Source of the DNA: Streptomyces sp. CA-278952
Lineage (GTDB): Bacteria > Actinomycetota > Actinomycetes > Streptomycetales > Streptomycetaceae
Direction: 5' to 3'
Assembly (NCBI RefSeq): GCF_028747205.1
Contig: NZ_CP112880.1
Coordinates: forward strand, 4,526,001 to 4,590,000
Length of the DNA stretch: 64,000 bases
A program made the position numbers and the translations under genes. The notes under the pieces were generated by a model. That model searched no databases. It saw only the letters and a program-made list of their open reading frames with translations, and was not told where the DNA came from. Of this stretch, positions 29,549 to 38,028 are shown piece after piece. Each line of letters begins with the position of its first letter. Position 1 is the first letter of the stretch.

Positions 29549-31215
29549 GCCCCACCGGCCCCGCCGCATCCGACTTTCCGGCCCTGTCCGCCCAAGGGCA
29601 GGTCACCTTCCTCGGCGCCGGTCCCGGCGACCCGGGACTGCTGACCCTGCGCGCCGTCGAGGCGCTCGCGAGCGCGGACGTCCTTGTCGCCGAGCCCGAT
29701 GTGCTCGACGTCGTTCGCAGCCATGCGCGGGCAGGCGTGAGCACCCCTGAGCTGACCGTCGTTGACACTTCGTCAACAACCGTCGGTGTACCCGTTCTCA
29801 GGGATGCGGCCAATCTTGTCATGGAGGCCGCCAAGGGCGGCAGGCGGGTGGTCCGTGCTGTCGCGGGCGACCCGGGCCTGGACGGGAACGCGGGGGCGGA
29901 AATGCTCGCCTGCGCCGCCGCCGGGGTGCCCTTCGAGGTCGTCCCGGGCGTGGCGAACGCCGTCGGCGTCTCCGCGTACGCCGGGGTGCCGCTGCGTGAC
30001 GCGCAGGGTGCGGACGTCCGCTTCGTCGACGCCCGTACCGCCTCCGACCGGTGCTGGAGCGAGGTCGGCGTGAGCGACGCGACCGCCGTCGTCTCCACCA
30101 CGCTGGACTCGGTGGCCGCCGCCGCCGGTGAGCTGGTCTCCGCGGGCCGCAAGCCCGACACCCCGCTCACCGTGACGATCGCGGGCACCACCACCCGCCA
30201 GCGCACCTGGACGGCGACCCTCGGGACGATCGCCCAGGTCCTCAAGCAGGCCAAGGTGCTGCCCTCGCCCGAGGGCCACCGGCCGGTCATAGCCGTGGTC
30301 GGAGAGCGCAGCTCCGCCGCCCAGCGCGACCAGCTCGCGTGGTTCGAGTCCAAGCCGATGTTCGGCTGGAAGGTGCTCGTCCCGCGCACGAAGGAGCAGG
30401 CCGCGTCGCTCTCCGACCAGCTGCGTTCCTACGGTGCGGTGCCGCACGAGGTGCCGACGATCGCCGTCGAGCCGCCGCGTACGCCCCAGCAGATGGAGCG
30501 TGCGGTCAAGGGCCTGGTCACCGGGCGCTACGAGTGGATCGCCTTCACCAGCGTGAACGCCGTCAAGGCGGTCCGGGAGAAGTTCGAGGAGTACGGGCTC
30601 GACGCCCGTGCCTTCGCCGGCATCAAGGTCGCCGCCGTCGGCGAGCAGACCGCCGCGGCGCTGATCGACTTCGGCGTGAAGCCGGACCTGGTGCCGTCCG
30701 GCGAGCAGTCCGCCGCCGGGCTGCTGGAGGACTGGCCGCCCTACGACCCGGTCTTCGACCCGATCGACCGGGTGTTCCTGCCGCGTGCCGACATCGCCAC
30801 CGAGACCTTGGTGGCCGGGCTGATCGAGCTGGGCTGGGAGGTCGACGACGTCACCGCGTACCGCACGGTCCGCGCCTCGCCGCCGCCGGCCGACACTCGT
30901 GAGGCGATCAAGGGCGGCGGCTTCGACGCGGTCCTGTTCACCTCGTCCTCGACGGTGCGCAACCTGGTCGGCATCGCGGGCAAGCCGCACAACGTGACCG
31001 TGATCGCGTGTATCGGTCCCGCCACCGCGAAGACCGCCGAGGAGCACGGACTGCGGGTCGACGTGCTGTCCCCGGAGCCGTCGGTGCACAAGCTCGCCGA
31101 GGCGCTCGCCGCCTTCGGCGCGCAGCGCCGGGACGCGGCGAAGGAGGCCGGCGACCCGGTGACCCGGCCGAGCGAGCGGCGCCCGGGTGCGCGCAGGCGT
31201 CGGACGACGACGTAG
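29545..31215 (+). CDS. hemD: Fused uroporphyrinogen-III C-methyltransferase / uroporphyrinogen-III synthase
   Basis: A 556-residue fusion. Residues about 15-245 form a SUMT/CobA-like methyltransferase (FLGAGPGDPGLLTLRAVEAL; AVAGDPGLDGN; IAGTTTRQRTW), which would make precorrin-2 for siroheme or cobalamin. Residues about 270-535 form the uroporphyrinogen-III synthase (GWKVLVPRTKEQAASLSDQL; FTSVNAVKAV; FTSSSTVRNLVG). The start is TTG at 29545, overlapping the hemC stop as TTGA; no better start fits the N-terminal strand. The fusion is typical of actinobacteria and couples the branch point between haem and corrin. It ends with a basic tail (RRPGARRRRTTT). Confidence 0.93.
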   Translation: MSPTGPAASDFPALSAQGQVTFLGAGPGDPGLLTLRAVEALASADVLVAEPDVLDVVRSHARAGVSTPELTVVDTSSTTVGVPVLRDAANLVMEAAKGGRRVVRAVAGDPGLDGNAGAEMLACAAAGVPFEVVPGVANAVGVSAYAGVPLRDAQGADVRFVDARTASDRCWSEVGVSDATAVVSTTLDSVAAAAGELVSAGRKPDTPLTVTIAGTTTRQRTWTATLGTIAQVLKQAKVLPSPEGHRPVIAVVGERSSAAQRDQLAWFESKPMFGWKVLVPRTKEQAASLSDQLRSYGAVPHEVPTIAVEPPRTPQQMERAVKGLVTGRYEWIAFTSVNAVKAVREKFEEYGLDARAFAGIKVAAVGEQTAAALIDFGVKPDLVPSGEQSAAGLLEDWPPYDPVFDPIDRVFLPRADIATETLVAGLIELGWEVDDVTAYRTVRASPPPADTREAIKGGGFDAVLFTSSSTVRNLVGIAGKPHNVTVIACIGPATAKTAEEHGLRVDVLSPEPSVHKLAEALAAFGAQRRDAAKEAGDPVTRPSERRPGARRRRTTT

Positions 31216-31235
31216 TGATAGTGGTACAAGGGTGA

Positions 31236-31267
31236 GCGGGCCCGGTCGCTTCGGCGGCCGGGCCCGC
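31236..31267 (+). terminator. Hairpin after hemD
   Basis: GCGGGCCCGG (31236-31245) pairs with CCGGGCCCGC (31258-31267) around a 12-nt loop. It separates the rex-hemACD transcript from hemB. Confidence 0.6.
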
Positions 31268-31350
31268 CGCCGTTTCCGGGGCCTGTTCGCTGGCCTTTCC
31301 CGGCGCGGGTGTCGGTAAGACTTGACTGCGTACGGGTCTATCGTCGAAGG

Positions 31351-32358
31351 ATGACTGCGTACGGAAACTTCCCCGGCTCCCGCCCCCGGCGGCTGCGGAC
31401 GACCCCGGCGATGCGGCGGATGGTCGCCGAGACACGGCTCGATCCCGCGAACCTGATCCTGCCCGCGTTCGTGCGGGAGGGCATCGACGCCCCGGTCGCC
31501 ATCTCGGCCATGCCCGGCGTGCACCAGCACACCCTGGACACCCTGCGGAAGGCGGCCGTCGAGGCGGTCTCGGCCGGGGTCTCGGGGATCATGCTCTTCG
31601 GTGTGCCGGAGGACGCGAAGAAGGACGCCCGGGGCACGGCGGGCACGGACCCGGACGGCATCCTCCAGGCCGGCCTGCGCGCGGTCCGCGAGGAGGTCGG
31701 CGACGACCTGGTCGTGATGTCGGACCTGTGCCTGGACGAGTACACCGACCACGGCCACTGCGGGGTCCTCGACGGTGACGGCCGGGTGGACAACGACGCG
31801 ACCCTGGAGCGGTACGCGGAGATGGCCCAGGTCCAGGCGGACGCCGGGGCCCATGTGGTGGGCCCCAGCGGGATGATGGACGGCCAGGTCGGCGTGGTCC
31901 GCGACGCACTGGACCAGACCGGGTACGAGGACGTGTCGATCCTCGCCTACACCGTGAAGTACAGCTCGGCGTTCTACGGCCCCTTCCGCGAGGCCGTCGG
32001 CTCCTCGCTGACCGGTGACCGCAAGACCTACCAGCAGGACCCGGCCAACGCCCGCGAGTCGCTGCGGGAGCTGGCGCTGGACCTGGAGGAGGGCGCGGAC
32101 ATGGTCATGGTGAAGCCCGCCGGACCGTATCTGGACATCCTCGCCAAGGTCGCGGAGTCCGTGGACGTGCCGGTCGCGGCGTACCAGATCAGCGGCGAGT
32201 ACGCGATGATCGAGGCCGCCGCCGAGCGGGGCTGGATCGACCGGGAGAGGGCGATCCTGGAGAGCCTGACCGGGATCCGGCGGGCCGGGGCGCAGATGAT
32301 CCTCACCTACTGGGCGACCGAGGCCGCGCAGTGGCTGGGGCGGGACGCGCGGCGCTGA
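31351..32358 (+). CDS. hemB: Delta-aminolevulinic acid dehydratase (porphobilinogen synthase)
   Basis: Joins two 5-aminolevulinates to porphobilinogen. It has 335 residues, a TIM barrel. The two Schiff-base lysines are Lys203 ([15 protein letters not shown]) and Lys255 ([13 protein letters not shown]). The metal segment reads [14 protein letters not shown] (126-139): Cys127 and Cys137 are kept, but the middle Cys of the zinc-type DxCxC motif is Asp129, suggesting a Mg-type or mixed metal site. ATG at 31351 has only GAAGG directly before it. It lies 135 bp after hemD, past a hairpin, so it probably has its own promoter. Confidence 0.95.
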   Translation: MTAYGNFPGSRPRRLRTTPAMRRMVAETRLDPANLILPAFVREGIDAPVAISAMPGVHQHTLDTLRKAAVEAVSAGVSGIMLFGVPEDAKKDARGTAGTDPDGILQAGLRAVREEVGDDLVVMSDLCLDEYTDHGHCGVLDGDGRVDNDATLERYAEMAQVQADAGAHVVGPSGMMDGQVGVVRDALDQTGYEDVSILAYTVKYSSAFYGPFREAVGSSLTGDRKTYQQDPANARESLRELALDLEEGADMVMVKPAGPYLDILAKVAESVDVPVAAYQISGEYAMIEAAAERGWIDRERAILESLTGIRRAGAQMILTYWATEAAQWLGRDARR

Positions 32359-32383
32359 GCCGGTCCGCTCGGCCTCTCGCGGT

Positions 32384-32506
32384 TCACGGCCCACCCGCTC
32401 CGGTCTCCTGGAGCCGGTGGGCCTCCTCGATGGAGAAGCGGGCGCTGTCCCGTACGGGCGGGTCCTGGTCGGCCCGTGCGGTGGTGCGGAGTGGGATCGG
32501 CCGGGG
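32384..32506 (-). pseudogene. Remnant of a HEAT-repeat protein gene (C-terminal end)
   Basis: One minus-strand frame between hemB and the next gene reads as about 40 residues of clear HEAT-repeat type (LRTTARADQDPPVRDSARFS followed by IEEAHRLQETG) and ends at TGA 32386-32384. It is preceded by an in-frame stop with no start codon, so it looks like the surviving 3' end of a larger gene whose front was replaced by the neighbouring membrane protein gene. Confidence 0.45.
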
Positions 32507-32515
32507 GCCTTGCTG

Positions 32516-32899
32516 TCAGGGCCAGTCGACCAGTGCCATGAATGCTACGAAGGCGACCGTCGCGGTGGTGGGTGCGGCGAGGGCGAGGCCCACGCGCCGG
32601 GCGGCGTAGCGGAGCTGGTGGGGGACGGCCCAGGTGGCGACCAGCACGATCAGGGCGAGGACCAGGCCGATCCACAGGACGGTCCACGCGGTGGTCCAAC
32701 TGTCGTGGAAGCGGTCGGCCACCGTGCCGCCGCAGGAGCCGCACTCCATGGGCGAGAGCGCGCCGTAGAGCAGGGCGAGCAGCCCCGAGGGCACGGTCAC
32801 GACCGAGGAGATCACCGGGGCGATCCAGGCGTAGTTGTCGGGCGTCTCGTCGGGGGCGGGCGCCGGGGTGCTGTCGCCGTCGTGGCTGTTCTCGCTCAT
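32516..32899 (-). CDS. Small integral membrane protein
   Basis: A 127-residue protein with an acidic, Pro-rich N-terminus (about 22 residues) and then three hydrophobic helices: about 28-48 (VISSVVTVPSGLLALLYGAL), 70-90 (TVLWIGLVLALIVLVATWA) and 104-124. A CGSCGG pair (residues 53-58) in the first loop could bind metal or form a disulfide. No family is recognised. It is 49 bp downstream of the 698-residue gene on the same strand and might share its transcript. Confidence 0.7.
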   Translation of the reverse strand: MSENSHDGDSTPAPAPDETPDNYAWIAPVISSVVTVPSGLLALLYGALSPMECGSCGGTVADRFHDSWTTAWTVLWIGLVLALIVLVATWAVPHQLRYAARRVGLALAAPTTATVAFVAFMALVDWP

Positions 32900-32948
32900 G
32901 CGGCCGAGTCAACCCCGGGGGTCTGCCCGGCCGCATGAGTACGAGGGC

Positions 32949-35045
32949 TCAGTCCCCGGTGGTCCGGTCGGCGCGGTCCTCCGCCCAGGCGTGGGCCGCC
33001 GCCACCTGCCCGTCCGTGAGGGCCGGGCGGACCTGGTCCGGGTAGCGGAAGACGTAGTGCTCGCGGGCGGTCCTCAGCCCGATCGCGCGGGCTGCGTCGG
33101 TGAGCCGGGGGTCGTCGGCGACCTCCTGGGCGCGCCGCAGCCAGCTGTGGCTGCGTGGGTCGACGGCGTAGTGCCAGAGCGGCTGGGCGGGGTCGGCCAC
33201 TCCGATCAGGACCCGGTGCAGGACGTACGCGCGGACGCCGCCTTCTCCGAGCAGCCGCTCGGCGACGAGCAGGGGGTGGGTGCCGTCGAGCCGGGCGCGG
33301 AGCAGCACCCAGGTCATCAGGTGCCCGGTGTCGTGAGCGCCGGAGGCCACGAAGTCCCACAGCTCGGCGGCCTTCGTCTCGTCCGGTGCGCCGAGGTGGG
33401 TCAGCAGCCGGACCGGCGTCTTCCAGAGCGGCTTGGGCTTCGCCCACCAGGAGAGGAGGTCGGCGGCTGCCGGGTGGTGCAGGTCGAGGGCGAGGCAGGT
33501 CAGGGTGGTCAGGGGGTGGCGCCACTCGGTGTATGTGGTGCGGTACTGCTTGGTCAGCTCCTTCTTCCAGCGGGGCAGAAGTGCTTCCAGTTCGGCCTGG
33601 GTGGCCTCGCCGTGGGCGTAGAGCAGTTCGAGGCAGAACGCGATGCCCTGGACACCGGTGGACGGGTCGGCCACCCGGTCGCGCAGCCACTGGACGTCGG
33701 CGGGGGACGGGGTGCGGTAGCGGTGGTAGAGGTCGCCGAGCCCGCCCTCGTAACCGGTGAGGTCGGGGCCGGTGCCGGCGAGCAGGTCGTCGCGGGCGGC
33801 CTCGTAGCGGTCGGCGGCGGCGAGCACGTCGGCCTCGCTGACGCCGGGGTGCTGGGCCGCCTGCTCCCGTACGTGGGCGACCTGTTCGTACGCCGTTCGC
33901 GCGGCGGCCACGCGCAGAGGGCGCGGCAGGGCCTCGTCGGTGGCGAGGCGCACGGCGGTGAGGGCCGAGAACGCCTGGGCGGCACCGCGGTCCGCCGTCG
34001 GCCGGGCGGCACGCCAGTCGTTCGTGGCGGTGGCGCTGAGCGCGGCGAACAGGGTGCTCAGGGACGTCTCGGGGGCGTGGTGTGCGGTCAGCTCCGCGGC
34101 GAGCACGCCGGCGGACCGTACCGGGTCGGTTCCGTGGAGCGCCCGGTGCACGTCGAGCCAGGCGTGGATCGCGTCGGGGTGACCGGTGAGCGACCACCCG
34201 CGCAGGACGTCCAGGGCGCGGGGGGAGGGGGCCGCGCCGAGGGCGTCGGATGCCCGGGGGCCGAGGCACGCCACCGTGTCCCACACCTCCTCGTGGTCGT
34301 GGCGCAGCAGCGCGTCCAGCAGGTCCGCCCAGGCGGGCCACTCGATGAGCCGCCCGGCGTACTCCTCCCGCCAGGCCGGCAGCAGCCGTGACGCCTCCTC
34401 GGAGGTCAGCGCCTGTCGCGACTCCAGGGCCGTGACGAACCCCGCCGCCCCGGACAGCTCCACCGGATCGCGCAGCCGGTCGTGCAGCCAGCGTTCCTCG
34501 GCGGCGGTCAGCGGGGCGTCGTGGTGGCGGGGCCTGCCGGGCCGGTTCACGCGGGGGCTGCGGAGCCGGTCCAGGAACTGGCGTACTCCGGCGGTGTCCT
34601 CGGGGTCGGGGAGTCCGTCGTCGTCCCTCTCCGTGACCTTGTCGAGCCGGAACGCGCCCTGCGGGCCGCCGTCGATGACCCGGTAGCCGTCCGGGCCGTC
34701 GCCGAGGCCGGCGGCGACCGTGGCGTGGTCGCCGCCCCAGTGCACGTACAGCTCGCCCTTCAGGCCGCCGGAGCGGTCGAAGGCGGAGTGGGACTGCCAG
34801 TGCCAGTAGGCGAAGGAGGTGTCGGTGGAGAGGGACCGGGCCGCGAACAGCTCGGCGGCGTCCTCGTGGCCGTCGGACTGGGTGTAACGGCTCCGGGTCG
34901 GTGGCGGGAGGACGGCGAAGCCGTCGCCGCCGAGCGTGCGCCACCACTTCTTGATGCTGCTGAGGTCCGACCGCTGAGCAGTCGGACGGCTCTTGCCCGT
35001 CCCCGTGCCCGTACCCGTTTCCGGTCCCGTCGTGTCTAGTCCCAC
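32949..35045 (-). CDS. Large hypothetical protein with helical-repeat C-terminus
   Basis: About 698 residues from GTG at 35045 (GTG at 35057 is equally possible). A Gly/Thr repeat (ETGTGTGTG) leads into an N-terminal domain (about 28-170) with WWRTLGGDGFAVLPPPTRSR and a LYVHWGGDHATVAAGL strand. The remaining 500 residues are alpha-helical, with many Leu/Ala/Asp pairs of HEAT/TPR-like character. There is no signal peptide or membrane helix. I do not recognise the family. The start overlaps the end of the upstream DUF4253 gene by 10 bp or more, so they are translationally coupled and may work together. Confidence 0.7.
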   Translation of the reverse strand: MGLDTTGPETGTGTGTGKSRPTAQRSDLSSIKKWWRTLGGDGFAVLPPPTRSRYTQSDGHEDAAELFAARSLSTDTSFAYWHWQSHSAFDRSGGLKGELYVHWGGDHATVAAGLGDGPDGYRVIDGGPQGAFRLDKVTERDDDGLPDPEDTAGVRQFLDRLRSPRVNRPGRPRHHDAPLTAAEERWLHDRLRDPVELSGAAGFVTALESRQALTSEEASRLLPAWREEYAGRLIEWPAWADLLDALLRHDHEEVWDTVACLGPRASDALGAAPSPRALDVLRGWSLTGHPDAIHAWLDVHRALHGTDPVRSAGVLAAELTAHHAPETSLSTLFAALSATATNDWRAARPTADRGAAQAFSALTAVRLATDEALPRPLRVAAARTAYEQVAHVREQAAQHPGVSEADVLAAADRYEAARDDLLAGTGPDLTGYEGGLGDLYHRYRTPSPADVQWLRDRVADPSTGVQGIAFCLELLYAHGEATQAELEALLPRWKKELTKQYRTTYTEWRHPLTTLTCLALDLHHPAAADLLSWWAKPKPLWKTPVRLLTHLGAPDETKAAELWDFVASGAHDTGHLMTWVLLRARLDGTHPLLVAERLLGEGGVRAYVLHRVLIGVADPAQPLWHYAVDPRSHSWLRRAQEVADDPRLTDAARAIGLRTAREHYVFRYPDQVRPALTDGQVAAAHAWAEDRADRTTGD

Positions 35046-35866
35046 CAGAACGACCACGCTTCCTGGTTGAGCACGGCCTTCTCGGCGTACACGTCGAGGT
35101 CGTACGGCGGGGACTGGTCGATGTTGTCCGGGCAGAACGCGTAGTGCTCGGCGGCCAGGGCGCGGGCCTCCTCGACCGTGGCGGGCGGGCGGCCCACGGA
35201 GACGATCATCGTGTCGAAGCCGAGCACCACGACCCGGGCGTCGTAGCGGTCCTCCCAGGAGCGGAGCACCGCGCAGAGCCGGGCCACGTCGTTCTCGTGG
35301 TTCATCGGGCCCGACCAGCCGATCGCCGCCGGTATGTCGGCGCTGCGGCGGGCCGGGACGAGGGCCATCCGCGCCCCGCCGAGCCACTCGTCCGCGTCGG
35401 CGGCGATGACGCCCGCGAGCCCCGCGGCCGCCGTGTCCGCGTCCTCGGCCGGCTCCCGGGCGGGGGCGGGCGCGAGGCCGGGCCAGGAGCCGGGCCCCTC
35501 GGCTCCCTCCCCGCTCTCCCCGGCCGCCGCGCCGTCGCCCACCTCGTCGTCCGCGTACTCCGTCCAGTAGCCCGCGAGGACCTCGTCGGCGTCGTGGTCG
35601 CCGGGATACGACGTGCCGTCCGGGCAGAGGTCCCACTCCTCGGGCCACTGGTCGCGCCGGCCGCCCGTGACCAGCACCGGCAGCAGCCCGACCCGCCGCC
35701 CGGCCGCGCGCAGGTCCGGCCAGTCGCGCGGGGCCGGCGGGCCGTCCGCGTACCAGAGCAGCGGCTCGTGCCAGGGGCCGTCCAGGGTGGCGTCCACCAG
35801 GGAACCGGGCGGGAGGTCCAGGCCGGAAGTGGCCAGGGAGGGCAGTGGATTGGGGAGCGTCGCCAT
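35036..35866 (-). CDS. DUF4253-like protein
   Basis: A 276-residue soluble protein. The C-terminal block resembles DUF4253: VVLGFDTMIVSVGRPPAT, then EARALAAEHYAFCPDNIDQ and a final EAWSFWWD. The N-terminal half has the WYADGPPAP and LLPVLVTGGRRDQWPEEW strands. The function is unknown; DUF4253 proteins are often found beside immunity or SUKH-like genes in actinomycetes, but nothing here proves such a role. ATG at 35866 is followed by a typical hydrophilic start; the ribosome binding site is poor. It overlaps the next gene downstream. Confidence 0.75.
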   Translation of the reverse strand: MATLPNPLPSLATSGLDLPPGSLVDATLDGPWHEPLLWYADGPPAPRDWPDLRAAGRRVGLLPVLVTGGRRDQWPEEWDLCPDGTSYPGDHDADEVLAGYWTEYADDEVGDGAAAGESGEGAEGPGSWPGLAPAPAREPAEDADTAAAGLAGVIAADADEWLGGARMALVPARRSADIPAAIGWSGPMNHENDVARLCAVLRSWEDRYDARVVVLGFDTMIVSVGRPPATVEEARALAAEHYAFCPDNIDQSPPYDLDVYAEKAVLNQEAWSFWWD

Positions 35867-36042
35867 GGTGGGGAGCCTAGGCGGCACCACTGACAACGTG
35901 CGGGGCGGCGACGCCGACGTACGACGACATGCCGCCGGTGGCCTGCGGGTCGTGGACATCAGCGGCAGCATCCTGCGGGCTCCGTGACCGTCCCGACGGG
36001 CCCGGGGTCCGAAAGCCGGTGCAGGGCGGGGGTGGCTGGATA

Positions 36043-36981
36043 ATGATGTCGGGCATGAGTTTGTACGTCGATGATCCCGCCCGGCTCGGAACCACCCGCC
36101 TCTCCGACGGGAGGGTGCTCGGCTGGGCCGAGTGGGGGCCGCGGGACGGGCTGCCCGTCCTGCTCTCCCCCGGGGCCGCGACCAGCCGGTGGCTCGGGAT
36201 CGGGGCCGGGGCCGTCGAGAACGAGGGCGTCCGGCTGGTGTCGGTGGACCGTCCCGGGCTCGGGGTCTCCACGCCCGCGCCCGACCGGACCTTCGCCGAC
36301 TTCGTGGACGACGTAAGGGAGTTGACCGCCCTGCGCGGACTGGGACCGCGCCCCGCCATGCTCGGGAACTCCCAGGGCGCGCCCTTCGCCCTCGCCTGCG
36401 CTGCGGCGGGCGCCGTCTCCGCGCTCACGCTCGTCTCGGCCGCCGACGAGGTCGCGGACCCCGGGTTCGCCGCCGCCCTGCCCGACGATCTGCGGGGGCT
36501 GGTCGCGCGGGTGGCGGAGGACCCGGCCGGGGCGGAGAAGGTGTTCGCCGGGTTCGACGCGGACGGGATGCGGCGGATGGTTCTGGCCGCAAGCCCGGCC
36601 TGCGACCTCGCCGTGTACGAGGACCCCGGCTTCGCCGTCGCCTACGGCCGCGCCCTCGACGAGGCGTTCTGCCAGGGCGCGGCGGCCGGGTACGCCCGGG
36701 ACACCGTGCTCGCCATGGGGCGTTGGCCCATCGATCTCGGCTCGATCACCGTCCCGGTCGAGGTCTGGTACGGCGAGGAGGACGCCTCCCACTCGCCCGA
36801 CCTCGGCCGGCGGCTCGTCTCCCGGATCCCCGGGGCGCGGCGCACGGTCGTCCCGGGGGTCGGCGGTGCGCTGCTCTGGGCCACCGCCGAGCCGATCCTC
36901 GCCTCGCTGGCGGAGACCGTACGGCCGGACGAGCCGGTCGAGCGGGACTGGCGGGAGGAGCTGGACCGGCGGGGCCGGTAG
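36043..36981 (+). CDS. Alpha/beta-hydrolase
   Basis: A 312-residue alpha/beta-hydrolase fold protein. The oxyanion region is LLSPGAATSRWLG, the nucleophile elbow is GNSQGAPFA (Ser about 112), and the acid is in WYGEEDASHSPDLG. The C-terminal His normally present in a GxGHxxL context is absent: the equivalent reads VPGVGGALLW. The His in ASHSPD is the only nearby candidate, so activity is uncertain. ATG at 36043 has GGGGGTGG 9 nt upstream; ATGs at 36046 and 36055 are alternatives. The substrate is unknown. Confidence 0.8.
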   Translation: MMSGMSLYVDDPARLGTTRLSDGRVLGWAEWGPRDGLPVLLSPGAATSRWLGIGAGAVENEGVRLVSVDRPGLGVSTPAPDRTFADFVDDVRELTALRGLGPRPAMLGNSQGAPFALACAAAGAVSALTLVSAADEVADPGFAAALPDDLRGLVARVAEDPAGAEKVFAGFDADGMRRMVLAASPACDLAVYEDPGFAVAYGRALDEAFCQGAAAGYARDTVLAMGRWPIDLGSITVPVEVWYGEEDASHSPDLGRRLVSRIPGARRTVVPGVGGALLWATAEPILASLAETVRPDEPVERDWREELDRRGR

Positions 36982-36999
36982 CGGGATCGGCGCGGCCAA

Positions 37000-37091
37000 G
37001 GACCGTACGGGGGAGACGGCCGGGGACCGTACGGAGGAGACGGCCGGGGACCGTACGGGGGAGCGGACCGGGGGCCGTACGGCGGGACGGG
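37000..37091. repeat. 24-bp tandem repeat, 3.8 copies
   Basis: Units at 37000-37023, 37024-37047, 37048-37071 and a partial 37072-37091. Each starts GGACCGTACGG (last copy GGGCCGTACGG) and continues with a G/A-rich half. Copies 1 and 2 differ by one base. It fills much of the 218-bp gap before the reductase gene. Purpose unknown. Confidence 0.85.
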
Positions 37092-37199
37092 CGCGGCTGG
37101 GCCCGGCTCTGTCAGTGCCCGGGCTTATCGTCGAGGCCCGTTGTGCGCGCCGCCCGGTCGTCGTTCCCGTCGGCCGGGCCGATCCGACAGGAGCCCCCG

Positions 37200-37766
37200 G
37201 TGAACAGGATCGTCACGTCCATCTCCCTCTCCCTCGACGGATTCTTCGAAGGACCCGACCACGACATCGACTGGCACACCGTCGACGAGGAGGTGCACCA
37301 GCACTTCAACGACTACTTCCGGACCATGGGCGGCTTCGTCGAGGGGCGCGTCACCTACGAGCTGATGGAGGAGTTCTGGCCGACCGCCGATCAGGACCCG
37401 GCCAACGAGGGCCCGATGGCCGAGTTCGCGGGGATCTGGCGGTCCATGCCGAAGTTCGTCTTCTCGCGCACGCTGGAGAGCGTGGGGCCGAACGCGACCC
37501 TGCTGCACGAGGTCGACCCCGAGCAGGTGCGCGGTCTGCGGGACGCCGCCTCTGGGGACCTGGCGGTCGGCGGGCCGGATCTGCTGGAGTCGTTCCGGCG
37601 GGCCGATCTGATCGACGAGTACCGGATCTACGTCCACCCGGTCATCCTCGGCCGGGGCCGCCGCTTCTTCCGGGACACGGAGGAGCGGCAGATGCTCCGG
37701 CTGGTGGAGACCCGGACCTTCGGGAACGGGGTCGCGATGCTCCGTTACGAGACGGTCCGGGCATGA
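37200..37766 (+). CDS. Dihydrofolate reductase-family protein
   Basis: A 188-residue RibD C-terminal/DHFR-like reductase. The family pattern is present: IVTSISLSLDGFFEGP (2-17), MGGFVEGRVTYELM, the PKFVFSRTLE strand, DLAVGGPDLLESF (the NADPH-binding GG) and YVHPVILGRGRRFF. It is a likely NADPH-dependent reductase; the substrate is not folate for most such proteins and is unknown. GTG at 37200 is preceded by ACAGGAG. It stands alone, convergent with the DUF397 gene. Confidence 0.88.
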   Translation: MNRIVTSISLSLDGFFEGPDHDIDWHTVDEEVHQHFNDYFRTMGGFVEGRVTYELMEEFWPTADQDPANEGPMAEFAGIWRSMPKFVFSRTLESVGPNATLLHEVDPEQVRGLRDAASGDLAVGGPDLLESFRRADLIDEYRIYVHPVILGRGRRFFRDTEERQMLRLVETRTFGNGVAMLRYETVRA

Positions 37767-37785
37767 GGCTTACGGCGGTGCGGGG

Positions 37786-38028
37786 TCAGGAGGTGGCCGC
37801 GTAGGCGGCGAACGCCGACCAGGCGGTGGGCGCGACGGTGAAGGTCGGGCCCTCGATGTCCTTGGAGTCACGGACGTGGACGGCGGCGGAGTGCGCGGCG
37901 ATCTCGACGCACTGCCCGCCTTCGTCGGAGCTGTAGCTCGACTTCCGCCAGTCGTACGCGACTTCGAGGCACTGGCCGCCTTCGCTGCCGCTGTAGCTCG
38001 ACTTGAACCAGTTCAGTGCGGTGCTCAT
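37786..38028 (-). CDS. DUF397 protein with duplicated motif
   Basis: An 80-residue protein paired with the XRE regulator upstream (ATGA overlap at 38025-38028). DUF397 proteins usually carry one W-x-KSSYS...GGxCVEVA motif. Here it occurs twice in tandem: NWFKSSYSGSEGGQCLEVA (6-24) and DWRKSSYSSDEGGQCVEIA (26-44), followed by the usual VHVRDSKD and a WSAF segment. The first copy is a partial internal duplication. Such small proteins are partners of WhiJ-like XRE regulators and affect development or antibiotic production in Streptomyces. Confidence 0.9.
   Translation of the reverse strand: MSTALNWFKSSYSGSEGGQCLEVAYDWRKSSYSSDEGGQCVEIAAHSAAVHVRDSKDIEGPTFTVAPTAWSAFAAYAATS

Noticed and set aside
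29773..32394. 873-codon minus-strand frame across hemD and hemB
   Set aside because: Antisense shadow over two certain haem genes; composition is Arg/Gly/His-rich without domains.
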